64,000 bases of DNA. Source: JANQRA01 sp035550735. Lineage in GTDB: Bacteria; Actinomycetota; Acidimicrobiia; Spongiisociales; ZC4RG35. A program made the position numbers and the translations under genes. Location of the stretch: NCBI GenBank assembly GCA_035550735.1, contig DASZOM010000052.1, forward strand, positions 1 to 64,000, read 5' to 3'. The stretch's first letter is position 1. Every line of letters begins with the position of its first letter. The notes under the pieces are model-generated. The model was not told where the DNA came from. It saw only the letters and a list, made by a program, of their open reading frames with translations, and ran no database searches. Of this stretch, positions 24,264 through 33,757 are shown piece after piece.

Positions 24264-25810
24264 TTGGCACCCTCTCCCGCGAGATCGGACTCCTCGCCGA
24301 CGTCTCCCCCCTCGGCCGCGGCCCGCCTGCCCCGGTCGTAGGCGGCCAGGGCCGACCTGATCCCCTGACCCCCGTCACCGGGCCCGGTGGCCGGCATGTC
24401 GACCTCGTCCTCGTTGAATGCCGCACCCGGGGTGCGCACCGGAAGCGGCCCGGGGGGCGCCGTGTCGGCATCCTTGTCCTCGAACTCGGGAGCGGTCAGG
24501 TCGACGACTCCATCGTCTCCGGCTGCGGCGGCGACCCGACGGGCGACGTACTCCCGGCTCTCCTCGTCACCGAACTGGGACGGATCGGGGGACGATGGGC
24601 CACGGTTCGCCAGCACCTTCTCGGCGTAGTCGCTCTCCCAGTATCTCGGCTCGGGCTCATTCACCGTCTCAAGATGGTCCCGGGGGATGACGACTCTGGC
24701 GGTGACGCCGGGCAGTCCCCTGATCAACTCGACGGCCACCCCGTGCCGGTGGGCGAGCTTGGCGACCACGTACATCCCCATGGTGGGCTCCACGGACAGT
24801 CCGAGGGCCGGGGGCTTGTCGATGATCCTGTTGAGCTCGGCGAGCCGTGCCTCGCTGATTCCGACTCCTCGGTCCGACACCGTGACCGTGTAGCCGTCGA
24901 TGTCGAAGAGGCCCGTCACCCGGACCGCTTCGGAGGGGGGCGAGAACTGGATGGCGTTCTCCAGCAGCTCGGCGAGGAGATGGGCGATGTCTGAGACGGC
25001 GCCTCCGGAGAGCTTGGCCGGCTCCAGGGCGACCACCTCGATGCGTTGGTACTCGTCGACCTCGCCGACGGCGGCACGTATGACATCGGTCATGTCGGTC
25101 GCCTTGCCCCAGACCCGCGGTGACTCCGAGCCTGCCAGGACGAGGAGACTCTCGGCGTTGCGACGCATCCGGGTGGCGAGATGGTCGAGCTGGTAGTAAC
25201 CGCCGAGGATCTCGGCGTCCTCCTCACGCGCCTCCAGCTCGTCGAGCATGGCGAGCTGGCGGTCGACGAGAGAGCTGTTGCGGCGGGCGAGCGTGACGAA
25301 GATGCTGGACACGCCGGCTCGGAGGGCCTCCATCTGACGGGCGGCGACATCGACGAGTGACGCGTGCAGGTCACCGAACGAGCGTGCCAGCTCACCCAGC
25401 TCGTCGCCGCGATCGGTGTCGAGCCGGGGTGGGGATATCCGGGAGAGGTCGGCGTCGGGTGTGCGAAGTGCGTCGAGCAGGTCGATCAGGTCCCGGTCGG
25501 CGACGGTCCGGGCCGCGGTCGAGACCTCCATGATCGCCCGTCTCATCGAGCGGGAGATCAGGTATACGGTCACCACCGAGCCCGCGACCACCAAACCGAC
25601 CACCGACCCGACCACTATGGCCCAGACGTCACTCGTAGAGAAGCCGTCGGTGGTGTCGGTGGTGACGAGATTCCAGACGAGGAAGATGCCGATCAGGAGA
25701 CTGACCACGGCCAGGGGCACCACGGCAAGCGTCACCTTGGTGGGGATGCTCCACTGCCTCGTCGCAGAGTCTTGTCTGTGTTGAGCGCCCGCGCCCTCGC
25801 TCGTGCTCAT
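24260..25810 (-). CDS. cvnA: Conservon sensor kinase CvnA
   Basis: The protein, about 516 residues long, has two membrane spans (about 23-50 and 62-85) with a very short outside loop, then a HAMP-like region. The conservon dimerisation segment, LARRNSSLVDRQLAML followed by LDHLATRMRRNAESLLVLAG, comes next. The ATPase domain has LLAELLENAIQFSPP, VSDRGVGIS and TMGMYVVAKLAHRHG. A long disordered, acidic tail ends in IRSALAAYDRGRRAAAE. The ATG at 25810 is preferred; an upstream GTG at 25858 is also in frame. It heads the cvnABCD unit, in which every gene overlaps the next. Confidence 0.92.
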   Translation of the reverse strand: MSTSEGAGAQHRQDSATRQWSIPTKVTLAVVPLAVVSLLIGIFLVWNLVTTDTTDGFSTSDVWAIVVGSVVGLVVAGSVVTVYLISRSMRRAIMEVSTAARTVADRDLIDLLDALRTPDADLSRISPPRLDTDRGDELGELARSFGDLHASLVDVAARQMEALRAGVSSIFVTLARRNSSLVDRQLAMLDELEAREEDAEILGGYYQLDHLATRMRRNAESLLVLAGSESPRVWGKATDMTDVIRAAVGEVDEYQRIEVVALEPAKLSGGAVSDIAHLLAELLENAIQFSPPSEAVRVTGLFDIDGYTVTVSDRGVGISEARLAELNRIIDKPPALGLSVEPTMGMYVVAKLAHRHGVAVELIRGLPGVTARVVIPRDHLETVNEPEPRYWESDYAEKVLANRGPSSPDPSQFGDEESREYVARRVAAAAGDDGVVDLTAPEFEDKDADTAPPGPLPVRTPGAAFNEDEVDMPATGPGDGGQGIRSALAAYDRGRRAAAEGGDVGEESDLAGEGAN

Positions 25811-25997
25811 CTGCACATGCGACGATACAGGCGTCACCCCCGATCCTCGGGGATTCACCGACCAAACCGTTTAGCCAGAACCGTGGTCGGGTATCGCTGG
25901 TCCGGCCCGGCTTATTGGGGAGCCGGCCCGACTGTCGGACCGCCCGCATCCGGTTCACTCCCGCTCCGGGTGCGGGCGCCGACCCAGGCGCCAGAGG

Positions 25998-26375
25998 TCA
26001 GATCCGTCTCGGGGGCTCCCAATGGAGGCTGACCAGCGCGTCGATCGTCCCGATCAGAGCGAACATCGCCACCGACGTCGCCGCGATCACCACGAGCGGC
26101 CCGGTCTCGGCGGTCCAGCGCGCCGCCCACAGGGCCAGCGCCGCTGCCATCAGCATCACCAGGAAGTAGACGACCGCTCGCGGGATCATGCGACGCCGGG
26201 CCTCCAGTTGGGCGATGCGTCGCTGCAGGTCGCGCAACGAGTTCGAGGTCAGCTCGATGCGTGGAAACCCCAGGTCGAGCCGGGAGCACACCCACAGGTC
26301 GGGGGCGGCCCTTTCGATGTGATAACGACCGGCGACCCAACCTTCGTCGATGCGGGTCCAATCGAGCCGGGGCAT
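25998..26375 (-). CDS. Small two-span membrane protein, unknown
   Basis: The 125-residue product has a soluble N-terminal part (MPRLDWTRIDEGWVAGRYHI), a basic helical stretch (LRDLQRRIAQLEARRRM) and two spans (about 66-84 and 92-112). It ends in WEPPRRI. I do not recognise it. It has a clear ATG start and codon use like its neighbours, and lies between the conservon and the LiaF-like gene. Confidence 0.6.
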   Translation of the reverse strand: MPRLDWTRIDEGWVAGRYHIERAAPDLWVCSRLDLGFPRIELTSNSLRDLQRRIAQLEARRRMIPRAVVYFLVMLMAAALALWAARWTAETGPLVVIAATSVAMFALIGTIDALVSLHWEPPRRI

Positions 26376-26462
26376 CCCTCACTTATAGCCGATTCGCCGA
26401 TCCTTAGGAAGGGCTGCCGACACCGGCCCTCACCTCATGACAAGGCGACGAATCGACCCCGG

Positions 26463-27116
26463 CTAGTGCTTCACCTCCAGACCCCCGAAGAGGACTGTTG
26501 CGTTGATGTCGAGTCGAGGCGCCGACGAGGAGACTGCATCCTTCGTGGTCACGTTCTCGAACCCGCCGAAGATGGGCAGACCCTTGATGTAGACCTGCCA
26601 ACCGGTCGGCACCCGGACCTCGACACCGCCGAAGGCGGCGAAGACGTCGAGGACCGCCCCCTGTGCAGGCGTGGCGTTCCGCAGGTCGAGCTCGATACCG
26701 CCGAACAAGACCGACATTGTCCCGCCGGTGAAGTTGTCCGAGTGCGAGGCGGCCTCCGTCCCGGAGAATACGTTGAAGCTGCTGACCCGGTCGCCGGCGT
26801 CGACCGATGAGCCCAGGCCCCGCCCCAGCAGGATGAATATCCCGACGAGGATGATCACCAGCGGAAGGACGACGTCGCCGAGGTCGACTGCACCCAGGGT
26901 GGTCAGCAGCATGGTGACGCCGACGAGGCCGAGCACCAGGGCCACCGGCCAGTGCCGGCGGTTGGACACGAAGGTGAGACCGCCGGCGATGATCACGAAG
27001 ACCGGCCACCAGTCGCCGATCACAGTTGCGGCATCGAAGACCCCGGCGCTATCCAGGAGCAGGATGGCGCCGACAGCGATCACCACCGCGCCGAGAAACA
27101 AGCGTCCCCAGTTCAT
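26463..27116 (-). CDS. LiaF-like membrane protein (cell-envelope stress type)
   Basis: The 217-residue protein has four short spans (residues 5-110) of the LiaF/DUF5668 type. A C-terminal right-handed beta-like domain follows, with the repeated motif F-GG-E: VLFGGIELDLRN, AAFGGVEVRVPTGWQV, IFGGFENV and VLFGGLEVKH. LiaF proteins restrain LiaRS-type two-component systems that answer cell-wall antibiotics; no liaRS is next to it here. AAGGAGG lies 4 bases before the ATG. Confidence 0.85.
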   Translation of the reverse strand: MNWGRLFLGAVVIAVGAILLLDSAGVFDAATVIGDWWPVFVIIAGGLTFVSNRRHWPVALVLGLVGVTMLLTTLGAVDLGDVVLPLVIILVGIFILLGRGLGSSVDAGDRVSSFNVFSGTEAASHSDNFTGGTMSVLFGGIELDLRNATPAQGAVLDVFAAFGGVEVRVPTGWQVYIKGLPIFGGFENVTTKDAVSSSAPRLDINATVLFGGLEVKH

Positions 27117-27194
27117 CGGACCTCCTTCGCTGCGGGACTCTACGGAAACGATCAGTCGCCAGACGCCCCGGACATCCGCCTTCGGGGTGCTGCT

Positions 27195-29660
27195 TCAGAT
27201 CTTGGGGAGCTTGAAGCCCGACTTGGCGATGACGTGATCGCGGGATTGCTCGGCGGTGCGGTGGACCGACTCCCAATCGACGTGCAAGAGCTTCCCGCCA
27301 CGTTTCATGACCCGGCCGGCGATGATGACCGTGTCGACGTTCCCGGTGTCCATGCCCGCCACGATCGCTGTGAGCGGGTCGTTGAGCGGGGTGACGTTCA
27401 TCCGGTCGGTGCGGAGCATGATGAGATCCGCCTGCTTGCCCGGGGTCAGCGTGCCCACCTTGTGATCGAGCCCGTTGGCCCGAGCACCGTCGATCGTGGC
27501 GCACATGACAACTTCCCGCGGCGACAGGCCCGGCTTTCCCTGGCTGGAGGCCTGGGTTCGCTGCAGGGTGAGGACCGAGCGCATCTGGTTGAACATGTCG
27601 CCGGGCACGTTGGTCTCGACGTCGACACTCAGCGACGGGCGCAGCCCTCGGTCGAGGAACTTCTGGATGGGGGGCATGCCGTGACCCATCATCATCTCCA
27701 CCGGCGAGGCGAGTGAAACCGTCCCTCCGGTGTCGACGATCATCTGGATCTCGGTGTCGTTGAGCGTCGTGCAATGGATGTACGTGGTGTCGGGGCCGAG
27801 CAGCCCGGCCTCCCCCATCTCCTGGACCTTGGCGTCGAGCCCATAAGTCCCCACTCCGACATGGGTGGAGATCCGCGCCCCGGTCTCTCTAGCCAGCTTC
27901 CAGTGGTCTCTCGAGACCTCGAAGTCGGTGAACTCGGGACCGGGAGCGGCGAGGGCAAGGGTCAGCGTCTGGTCCTTGCTGGAGAAGTGCTCGGTTGCCG
28001 CCCGCACGAACCAGCTGGGCTGGCGCTCCTCCCACTTCCCCCACCAGGGGAACCCGTAGGCGAAGACTGCACGCATCCCCGAGTCGCGCAAGGCCTGGAT
28101 CACGGCATCGGTGTGGGCCGGGCTGCCCTGGATGTGGGACCAGTCGAGCAGCGTGGTGATCCCGGCGTCGATGGCGCCGAGGGCCGAGACCAGGTTGCCC
28201 ACGTAGGCGTCCTCGGGACGGAAGGCGGGGGCCAGCTTGTGGAGGACGAATGAGATGTAGCTGGTGCGGCCTTCCAGGGGCACGTCGGTGCCGATGTTGC
28301 GGAGGAGGCCCTCCCAGATGTGCCGATGGGTGTCGATGAAGCCGGGCATGACGATCATGCCGGTGGCGTCGATCACCTCGGCATCCGAAGCCGACAACCC
28401 GGGCCCGACCGCGACGATCTCGTCCCCTTCGACCAGGACGTCGCCGGAGACGACGTCGCCGATGGAAGGGTCGAGACTGAGGACGAGGCCGCCCTGGATC
28501 AGCTTTCGCTCGTTGGAGACCACCCTGAGGTCGGTGGCGCCCGGATAGAAGTCGGGGAGATGGACCGACTCGCCCACCCTGCTGCCCAAGACGATGCGAC
28601 GCGCCCGGCGGAAGTTCCGCTTGACCAGCTCTTTGAGATCGCCCACCTGGAAGAGCACGATCCCGGCCAGGACCAGCACGCCGATGATCATCGAGCCGTC
28701 GCTCGGGGTCAGGCCGAGGAAGGGCAGCACCGTGATGATCAAGGCGAGGAGGACCGACGCCACCGTGCTGCCCATGAAGGTCGCCCGACCCCCGGCCAGG
28801 GAGGCGCCGCCGAGCACGGCGGCGGTGATGCTGTTCAGGGCGAAGGTGGAGCCGATCGATGCGTTGCCCACCGGAGAGCGAGCCATCACCAGGAACGATG
28901 CCGCCGCAGCGAGGACACTGGCGATGACCAGGGCCCGCACGCGGACCCAATTGGTCCGGATCCCACCTCGTTTCGCCGACCTCTCGTCGAATCCGACCGC
29001 CCGGACCTCGAGACCCGAGCCCGAGGCATGAAGCCAAACGTCGAGGGCGCCGGCGCCGAGCACGATGACGATGAAGGCGATGGGGATCGGTCCCACCTTG
29101 GTGGTGAGCAGGGAGACGAGATCGGCGCTGATGGTTCCCTGGGCTGTGGGGCGCAGCGACAGCGAGATGCCGTCGAGGATGCTCAACGTCGCCAACGTGG
29201 CGATGATCGACGGGATCTTCACCCCTCGCACCAGGGCCGCGTTGACCAGGCCGAGCACGAGACCGGTGCCGAGGATCACCGCGGTGCCGACGAGGATCTG
29301 GCCGGCACCGGCGTCGACACCGATCAGATACGAGGCGATCACCACGCCAAGCGAGATCATCGACCCCACCGACAGGTCGAGATAACCGACCAGGAGGGCG
29401 TGGGTCTGGGCGATGGTCACCACCGCCAGGGGCATCGCCAGCAGGAGGATGTTGGTGATGTTTGAGGCGTTGACGAAACCGGGGAAGCGTGTGTTGGTGT
29501 ACCAGAGCAGCCCGGCGAGGAGGAGGAGCTGGAGAGCCACCGGCATCCAGAGCCGGAACTTCACCACCTTCCGCCACTTGTTCTTGTCCCGTGCGTTGCG
29601 CAGCACCTTGCGGGCGAGCTGACGGCCCCGATCCGCCCGGTTGGCGTTGGGGCCGGTCAT
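27195..29660 (-). CDS. ABC permease fused to an amidohydrolase in one reading frame
   Basis: The 821-residue protein joins two complete domains. Residues about 38-345 form a ribose/nucleoside-type ABC permease (BPD_transp_2), with ALLVGYLDLSVGSMISLG and AAVLGGASLAGGRATFMG. After a basic linker (about 346-385), residues 386-815 form a TRZ/ATZ-type amidohydrolase. Its metal-site residues are His445 and His447 (FIDTHRHIWE), the His in ISTHVGVG, the His in YIHCTTL and the Asp in LSVDVETN, and the family ending GKQADLIML is present. No stop, frameshift or well-placed internal start separates them. The enzyme would hang on the cytoplasmic side of the membrane, at the exit of the channel it is fused to. 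It overlaps the ATPase gene by 4 bp and is the last gene of the operon. Confidence 0.9.
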   Translation of the reverse strand: MTGPNANRADRGRQLARKVLRNARDKNKWRKVVKFRLWMPVALQLLLLAGLLWYTNTRFPGFVNASNITNILLLAMPLAVVTIAQTHALLVGYLDLSVGSMISLGVVIASYLIGVDAGAGQILVGTAVILGTGLVLGLVNAALVRGVKIPSIIATLATLSILDGISLSLRPTAQGTISADLVSLLTTKVGPIPIAFIVIVLGAGALDVWLHASGSGLEVRAVGFDERSAKRGGIRTNWVRVRALVIASVLAAAASFLVMARSPVGNASIGSTFALNSITAAVLGGASLAGGRATFMGSTVASVLLALIITVLPFLGLTPSDGSMIIGVLVLAGIVLFQVGDLKELVKRNFRRARRIVLGSRVGESVHLPDFYPGATDLRVVSNERKLIQGGLVLSLDPSIGDVVSGDVLVEGDEIVAVGPGLSASDAEVIDATGMIVMPGFIDTHRHIWEGLLRNIGTDVPLEGRTSYISFVLHKLAPAFRPEDAYVGNLVSALGAIDAGITTLLDWSHIQGSPAHTDAVIQALRDSGMRAVFAYGFPWWGKWEERQPSWFVRAATEHFSSKDQTLTLALAAPGPEFTDFEVSRDHWKLARETGARISTHVGVGTYGLDAKVQEMGEAGLLGPDTTYIHCTTLNDTEIQMIVDTGGTVSLASPVEMMMGHGMPPIQKFLDRGLRPSLSVDVETNVPGDMFNQMRSVLTLQRTQASSQGKPGLSPREVVMCATIDGARANGLDHKVGTLTPGKQADLIMLRTDRMNVTPLNDPLTAIVAGMDTGNVDTVIIAGRVMKRGGKLLHVDWESVHRTAEQSRDHVIAKSGFKLPKI

Positions 29661-31252
29661 GACGCCGCCTGCTTGCCCGGCGCCTTGGGCATCGCCACAC
29701 CTAGGGGCGATCTGGCCGCCTTCGACATGCCGGGGCCCCGCACGATGGCCTCGACGATTCGGGTCTCGTCCAACTCGTCCCCGGGGATCTCCTCGACGAT
29801 GGTCCCCCGGGACATCACGAGGACCCGATCGCAGAGGCCGGAGAGCTCGAGCGGGTCACTCGACTTGAGGAGGATGGCGGCGCCCGCGTCGCTACGTGTG
29901 CGAAGGGCGCGGTAGATGTCGTATCGCGATCCGACGTCGACACCCTGCGATGGCTCGTAGGCCAATATCACCGACGGCTCCTCGAGAAAGGAACGAGACA
30001 CCGAGACCTTCTGCTGGTTGCCACCGGAGAGAAACTCCACGGGCTGCTCCAGGGAAGGGGTCCGGATCTCCAGCTCGTCGACGAGGCCGCCGACGGCCCG
30101 GTGCTCGGCGCGTCGCCTGAGGAGCCCGAAGAAGGAGAAGCGGCCCAGCGACTGCACCGTCGAGTTCACCTTGACCCCGAGCACGCCCATCAGGGCCTCC
30201 GTCTTGCGGTCGCCGGGGAGCAGCATCATCCCCGCCCTCACCGCCTCGTGAGTCGAGATGAGTGTGAGCTCCTTGCCGTCGACCTCGACACGCCCGGCGC
30301 GGGGAGGGGTGCGCCCGGAGAGGGTGTCGAAGAGTTGAGGCTGCCCGTTGCCCTCGGCGCCGGCGATGCCGACGATCTCCCCGGCCCTCACCGTGAAGCT
30401 GACCGGCCCGAACGACTGGCCCTGGAGCCCGTCGACGATCAACGCCTCGCGGGACTCGTCGGGCGGAGCCGACGCCGGGGGGAAGGCTGCTTCGAACGGG
30501 CGTCCCACGATCCGCTCCACCAGCTCCGACTCGGTGGTCCTCCTCGCGTCGAAGGTCCCCTGTGTCCTGCCGTCCCGAAGCACGGTGACCCGATCGGCCA
30601 CCTCGAGCACCTCGGGCAGCCGATGGCTGACGTAGACGACACCGACCCCGCGTCGCTTGCAGGCGAGAACGGTGCGATGCAGCGCCTCCACCTCGTCGGG
30701 GCCGAGGGCCGTCGTCGGCTCGTCGAGCAGCAGGACCTTGGGATCGATGATCAGGGCCTTCGCCACCTCGAAGAGCTGGCGCTCGGCCATGCTGAGGAAC
30801 CCCGCGGGGACGTCGGGGAACAGCTCCATGTCCAGGTCGAACTCGGCGAGCAGCTTCCGTGCCCATCGCTTCCTCCGCCAATAGGGCGGACGCCGCTCCG
30901 GTGGCGCGGCGAAGTAGAAGTTGTTCTTGACCGGCTCGGGCCCCACCGACGACCCGTCCTGATAGGCCATGGCCAGCCCGAGCTTGCGCGCCTGAGCCGG
31001 GGAGTCCCGCCTCAGACGTCGTCCCCCGATCCAGACCTCCCCGTTATCGGGTTCCACGAAGCCTGACGCGATCCCGAGGAGGGTCGACTTCCCGGAGCCG
31101 TTCTCCCCGACCAGGGCGTGCACCTCGCCGGCCCGGCAGTCGAAGCTGACGTTGGTCAGCGCTCGAACCGCACCGAATTGGCGGGAGACACCCTTCAGAT
31201 CGAGGACCGACCCGGTGTCGGCCGGCCCTCCTCCGGGATCGCGTTCAGTCAT
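29657..31252 (-). CDS. ABC importer ATPase, two-cassette RbsA/nucleoside type
   Basis: The 531-residue protein has two ATP-binding cassettes. The first is complete: GENGSGKST, signature LSMAERQLFEVAKAL and VLLLDEPTTAL. The second has the family's altered Walker A (GAEGNGQPQ), LSGGNQQKVSVSR and ILAYEPSQGVDVG. This is the layout of ribose, galactose and nucleoside importers (RbsA, NupA class). Its ATG shares one base with the stop of the binding-protein gene and its end overlaps the fusion gene by 4 bp. It should drive both the fused permease and the second permease at 32705. Confidence 0.93.
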   Translation of the reverse strand: MTERDPGGGPADTGSVLDLKGVSRQFGAVRALTNVSFDCRAGEVHALVGENGSGKSTLLGIASGFVEPDNGEVWIGGRRLRRDSPAQARKLGLAMAYQDGSSVGPEPVKNNFYFAAPPERRPPYWRRKRWARKLLAEFDLDMELFPDVPAGFLSMAERQLFEVAKALIIDPKVLLLDEPTTALGPDEVEALHRTVLACKRRGVGVVYVSHRLPEVLEVADRVTVLRDGRTQGTFDARRTTESELVERIVGRPFEAAFPPASAPPDESREALIVDGLQGQSFGPVSFTVRAGEIVGIAGAEGNGQPQLFDTLSGRTPPRAGRVEVDGKELTLISTHEAVRAGMMLLPGDRKTEALMGVLGVKVNSTVQSLGRFSFFGLLRRRAEHRAVGGLVDELEIRTPSLEQPVEFLSGGNQQKVSVSRSFLEEPSVILAYEPSQGVDVGSRYDIYRALRTRSDAGAAILLKSSDPLELSGLCDRVLVMSRGTIVEEIPGDELDETRIVEAIVRGPGMSKAARSPLGVAMPKAPGKQAAS

Positions 31253-32628
31253 CAGCCGCCGAACATCAGCTGCAACACGTTGTCGGGCACGAGAGACGTC
31301 CCTGACACGACCGGGTTGGCCCGGTCCGGGTTGCAGTCGGCTTCGGTCACCTGCCGCATCACATGGGGCACCTCGATCTCACCCGGGACCTCGTAGCCCT
31401 GCAGTGCGAGCATGGCCGCGGTCACGCCGATCCGTGACTGGAAGTTGCCTCCCGCCGAGTAGAAGATCTGGTAGGTCGGCTCTGCCCGCTCCGCCCAGTC
31501 ACAGAAGAGACTCTGCTCGTCGGTGCGCAGGGCGAGGGTGAGATTCTCCACCGGGATCCCGAGCTCCTCGTAGGCGAGGAGACCGGAGAGGATCCCGTCC
31601 GCATACTCGTACGCGTACCCGCGGATGTCCGGGGTGGCGGTGAGCAGGCCCCTGAAGACGTCAGGGATGATCGGGTTGAACCAGTTGGTGTCTCCCGTCG
31701 TGCTGTTCTCGTCAGCCGGAGGGTTGACCAGGTTCAGACCGTCACCCAGGGCCTCGATGGTGCAACGCTGCCAGCCGAGCGACAGGGCGTTGCCCGGGGT
31801 CCCTCCGAGGAGAGCGACGTTGCCTTCGCCGACACCGGTGTTCAGGGTCTCGGCAAAGCTGTTGCCCAGCTCGCAGAGGTTCTCGCCGACCACGGTCGTG
31901 TAGTCCTCACCGGGGGTGAGGGCGCCTTCCTGACCCGGCAGACCCACGTAGCCCGCCGAGAACGGCACGTACGGGATGCCCGCCGCCTCCGCCTCGAGCA
32001 CGACCGGCGCCAGCAACGCACCCATGTCCGGGTATCCAACGATGAAGTCGACACCGCTCTGGATCAGGAACCGGATGTCGTTCTCGTGGATCGCCGGATC
32101 GGCGTTGAAGTTGGCAGCCGTGGAGATGATCGTCCCGATCTCCGGATAGGTGAGCGCCTGGAGGACGGCCTCCATATGGCTCACGGCGCGCCAAACGTTG
32201 ACGTCGTTGCCGCCACCGTCCGCGTATCCCATCACCAGGTCGCCACCGCTCCCGGTCTCACACTGCTGCTCCCGCCAGCACTCCATCGCCTTGTCGACGG
32301 TGGCCTGGTCGAGGTCCTGGGTCGCCCTGGCGACCGAGGCCAGGATGATGTCCCAGCTCTCAGGGGCCGACGGCTCCACGGGCCCAAGGGCCTTCTCCAC
32401 GAGGGCCATGTCGGCCGCACCCGGGTCCTCGCCGAACTCGGCGAGCGGGTTGTCCGCAGGAGCGGCGCTGGTCGTCGTCCCCGCCGGCGCCGTCGTGGTG
32501 GGTCCGGCGTCGGCTGTCGTCGTGGTGTCCGCGGCGCCCGCGGTGGTCGTGGTCTCCGCCGTGCCCGTGCACGCGGCCACGACCATCGCCAGCACGGCGA
32601 GCACCCCGATGATCTTGGTTCTACTCAT
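31252..32628 (-). CDS. Sugar/nucleoside-type ABC substrate-binding lipoprotein
   Basis: The 458-residue protein has a lipobox (AVLAMVVAACTG, Cys about 20), a Thr-rich linker to about residue 58 and a type 1 periplasmic-binding fold. Visible pieces are IGTIISTAANFNADP, QSGVDFIVGYPDMGA and VALLGGTPGNALS. Size and cassette type suggest a neutral or amide-bearing organic solute, which the amidohydrolases of the operon would then open; this is inference. A GGAGGAGG site precedes the ATG. The 76-bp gap to the upstream permease gene is the largest in this operon and may hold an internal promoter or mRNA processing site. Confidence 0.9.
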   Translation of the reverse strand: MSRTKIIGVLAVLAMVVAACTGTAETTTTAGAADTTTTADAGPTTTAPAGTTTSAAPADNPLAEFGEDPGAADMALVEKALGPVEPSAPESWDIILASVARATQDLDQATVDKAMECWREQQCETGSGGDLVMGYADGGGNDVNVWRAVSHMEAVLQALTYPEIGTIISTAANFNADPAIHENDIRFLIQSGVDFIVGYPDMGALLAPVVLEAEAAGIPYVPFSAGYVGLPGQEGALTPGEDYTTVVGENLCELGNSFAETLNTGVGEGNVALLGGTPGNALSLGWQRCTIEALGDGLNLVNPPADENSTTGDTNWFNPIIPDVFRGLLTATPDIRGYAYEYADGILSGLLAYEELGIPVENLTLALRTDEQSLFCDWAERAEPTYQIFYSAGGNFQSRIGVTAAMLALQGYEVPGEIEVPHVMRQVTEADCNPDRANPVVSGTSLVPDNVLQLMFGG

Positions 32629-32704
32629 ATCCTCCTCCGTTCAAGCGTCATCACGCCCATCACTCTTGGTTCTTCTCGCAGTCGGCGGATCGTGGTCTCC
32701 TTTC

Positions 32705-33757
32705 TCAACCTGTCCCGTCGATTGAGCTAGTTCGTTTTCGTTTGCCGGAACGACCCGTTCGTCGCCGTTCGCGGAGCAACCGCTCCACGGCCTTGATGAT
32801 CCGATCGCCCGAAACCAGCATCCCGCCGATGATCACCAGGCCGAACACCACGAACTGGAGGTCCTTGGGCAGCCCTAGGGTCAACATCATCTGATTGAGG
32901 CCAAAGAGGAAGAAGGAGGCGGCGAAAGTCGACAACGGGCTGGCCAGCCCACCGGTGAGGGCGGCGCCGCCGATGACGACGGCGGCGATCGGGCCGAGGA
33001 GGTACTGGTTGTCGATCGCCACGCCCGGTGTCCGCCGCAGCCCCGCCAGGGCGACGCCGGCGAGGGCGAACAGGACGGCCGCCGCCACATAGACGAGGAT
33101 CTGGTTGAGCCTCACCCTGACACCCACCACCTCGGAGGCGACCGGGTTGGCCCCCACCACCTGGAACCTCCTCCCGGTCGCGGTGTATCGGAAGCCGAGG
33201 ACGAGCAGCACGGTGATGGCCGCACCGATCCAGAACACGGGGCTGATCCCGAGGATTCGGGTGAACGTCCAGCTCGACCATCCCCTGGGGACCTGGCTCT
33301 GCACCGGGAAGGTGCGGCCATATCGATTCAGCACACCGGCCACCACCTGGCCGACGGCGAGGGTGACGATCAGGGCATTGAGACGCAGACCGCCGATGAG
33401 GATCCCGTTGACCAGCCCGATCAGGGCGGCGACCCCGACCGCGGTGAGGATGGCGATCCCGATGCGGGCATCGTCACCCTGTCCGACGCCGACCATGATC
33501 GCCGCCGCCAGCGTCACCGTCGACGGGGTGCTCAGATCGATGCCCCCGGTCATCACCACCAGCATCTGGCCCAGTGCCGTGATCCCGAGGAGGGCTCCAT
33601 AAGGGGCGATGGCGCTGAGGGCGACACTGCTCAAGGTCGCCGGCGCCCAGACCCACGCCACCACCACCAGGACGACGATCGCCAGATACACCGGCATGTA
33701 GCGGGAAGCGACCACGAACCGGGTCAGCGCCGAAGCCGGGGCGCGCAGGGTGGTCAC
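32705..33757 (-). CDS. ABC importer permease (separate second permease)
   Basis: The 350-residue protein has eight to ten spans of the ribose/nucleoside permease family, with GQMLVVMTGGIDLSTPSTV and VVIGGAALTGGLASPLSTF as the family signatures. It pairs with the permease half of the fusion at 27195 to give the heterodimeric channel. The GTG start overlaps the stop of the amidohydrolase gene at 33754 (GTGA). The C-terminal tail is strongly basic. Confidence 0.93.
   Translation of the reverse strand: MTTLRAPASALTRFVVASRYMPVYLAIVVLVVVAWVWAPATLSSVALSAIAPYGALLGITALGQMLVVMTGGIDLSTPSTVTLAAAIMVGVGQGDDARIGIAILTAVGVAALIGLVNGILIGGLRLNALIVTLAVGQVVAGVLNRYGRTFPVQSQVPRGWSSWTFTRILGISPVFWIGAAITVLLVLGFRYTATGRRFQVVGANPVASEVVGVRVRLNQILVYVAAAVLFALAGVALAGLRRTPGVAIDNQYLLGPIAAVVIGGAALTGGLASPLSTFAASFFLFGLNQMMLTLGLPKDLQFVVFGLVIIGGMLVSGDRIIKAVERLLRERRRTGRSGKRKRTSSIDGTG

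Noticed and set aside
28320..29465. A 381-codon open frame antisense to the permease-amidohydrolase gene
   Set aside because: Low-complexity, highly charged product without motifs; the minus-strand frame has clear domains.
27195..29660. Sequencing error joining two genes as the cause of the fusion frame
   Set aside because: A single lost stop or indel would usually leave a truncated end or a second start site; both domains are full length and the linker has no ribosome site. It remains checkable, so it is named in the finding.
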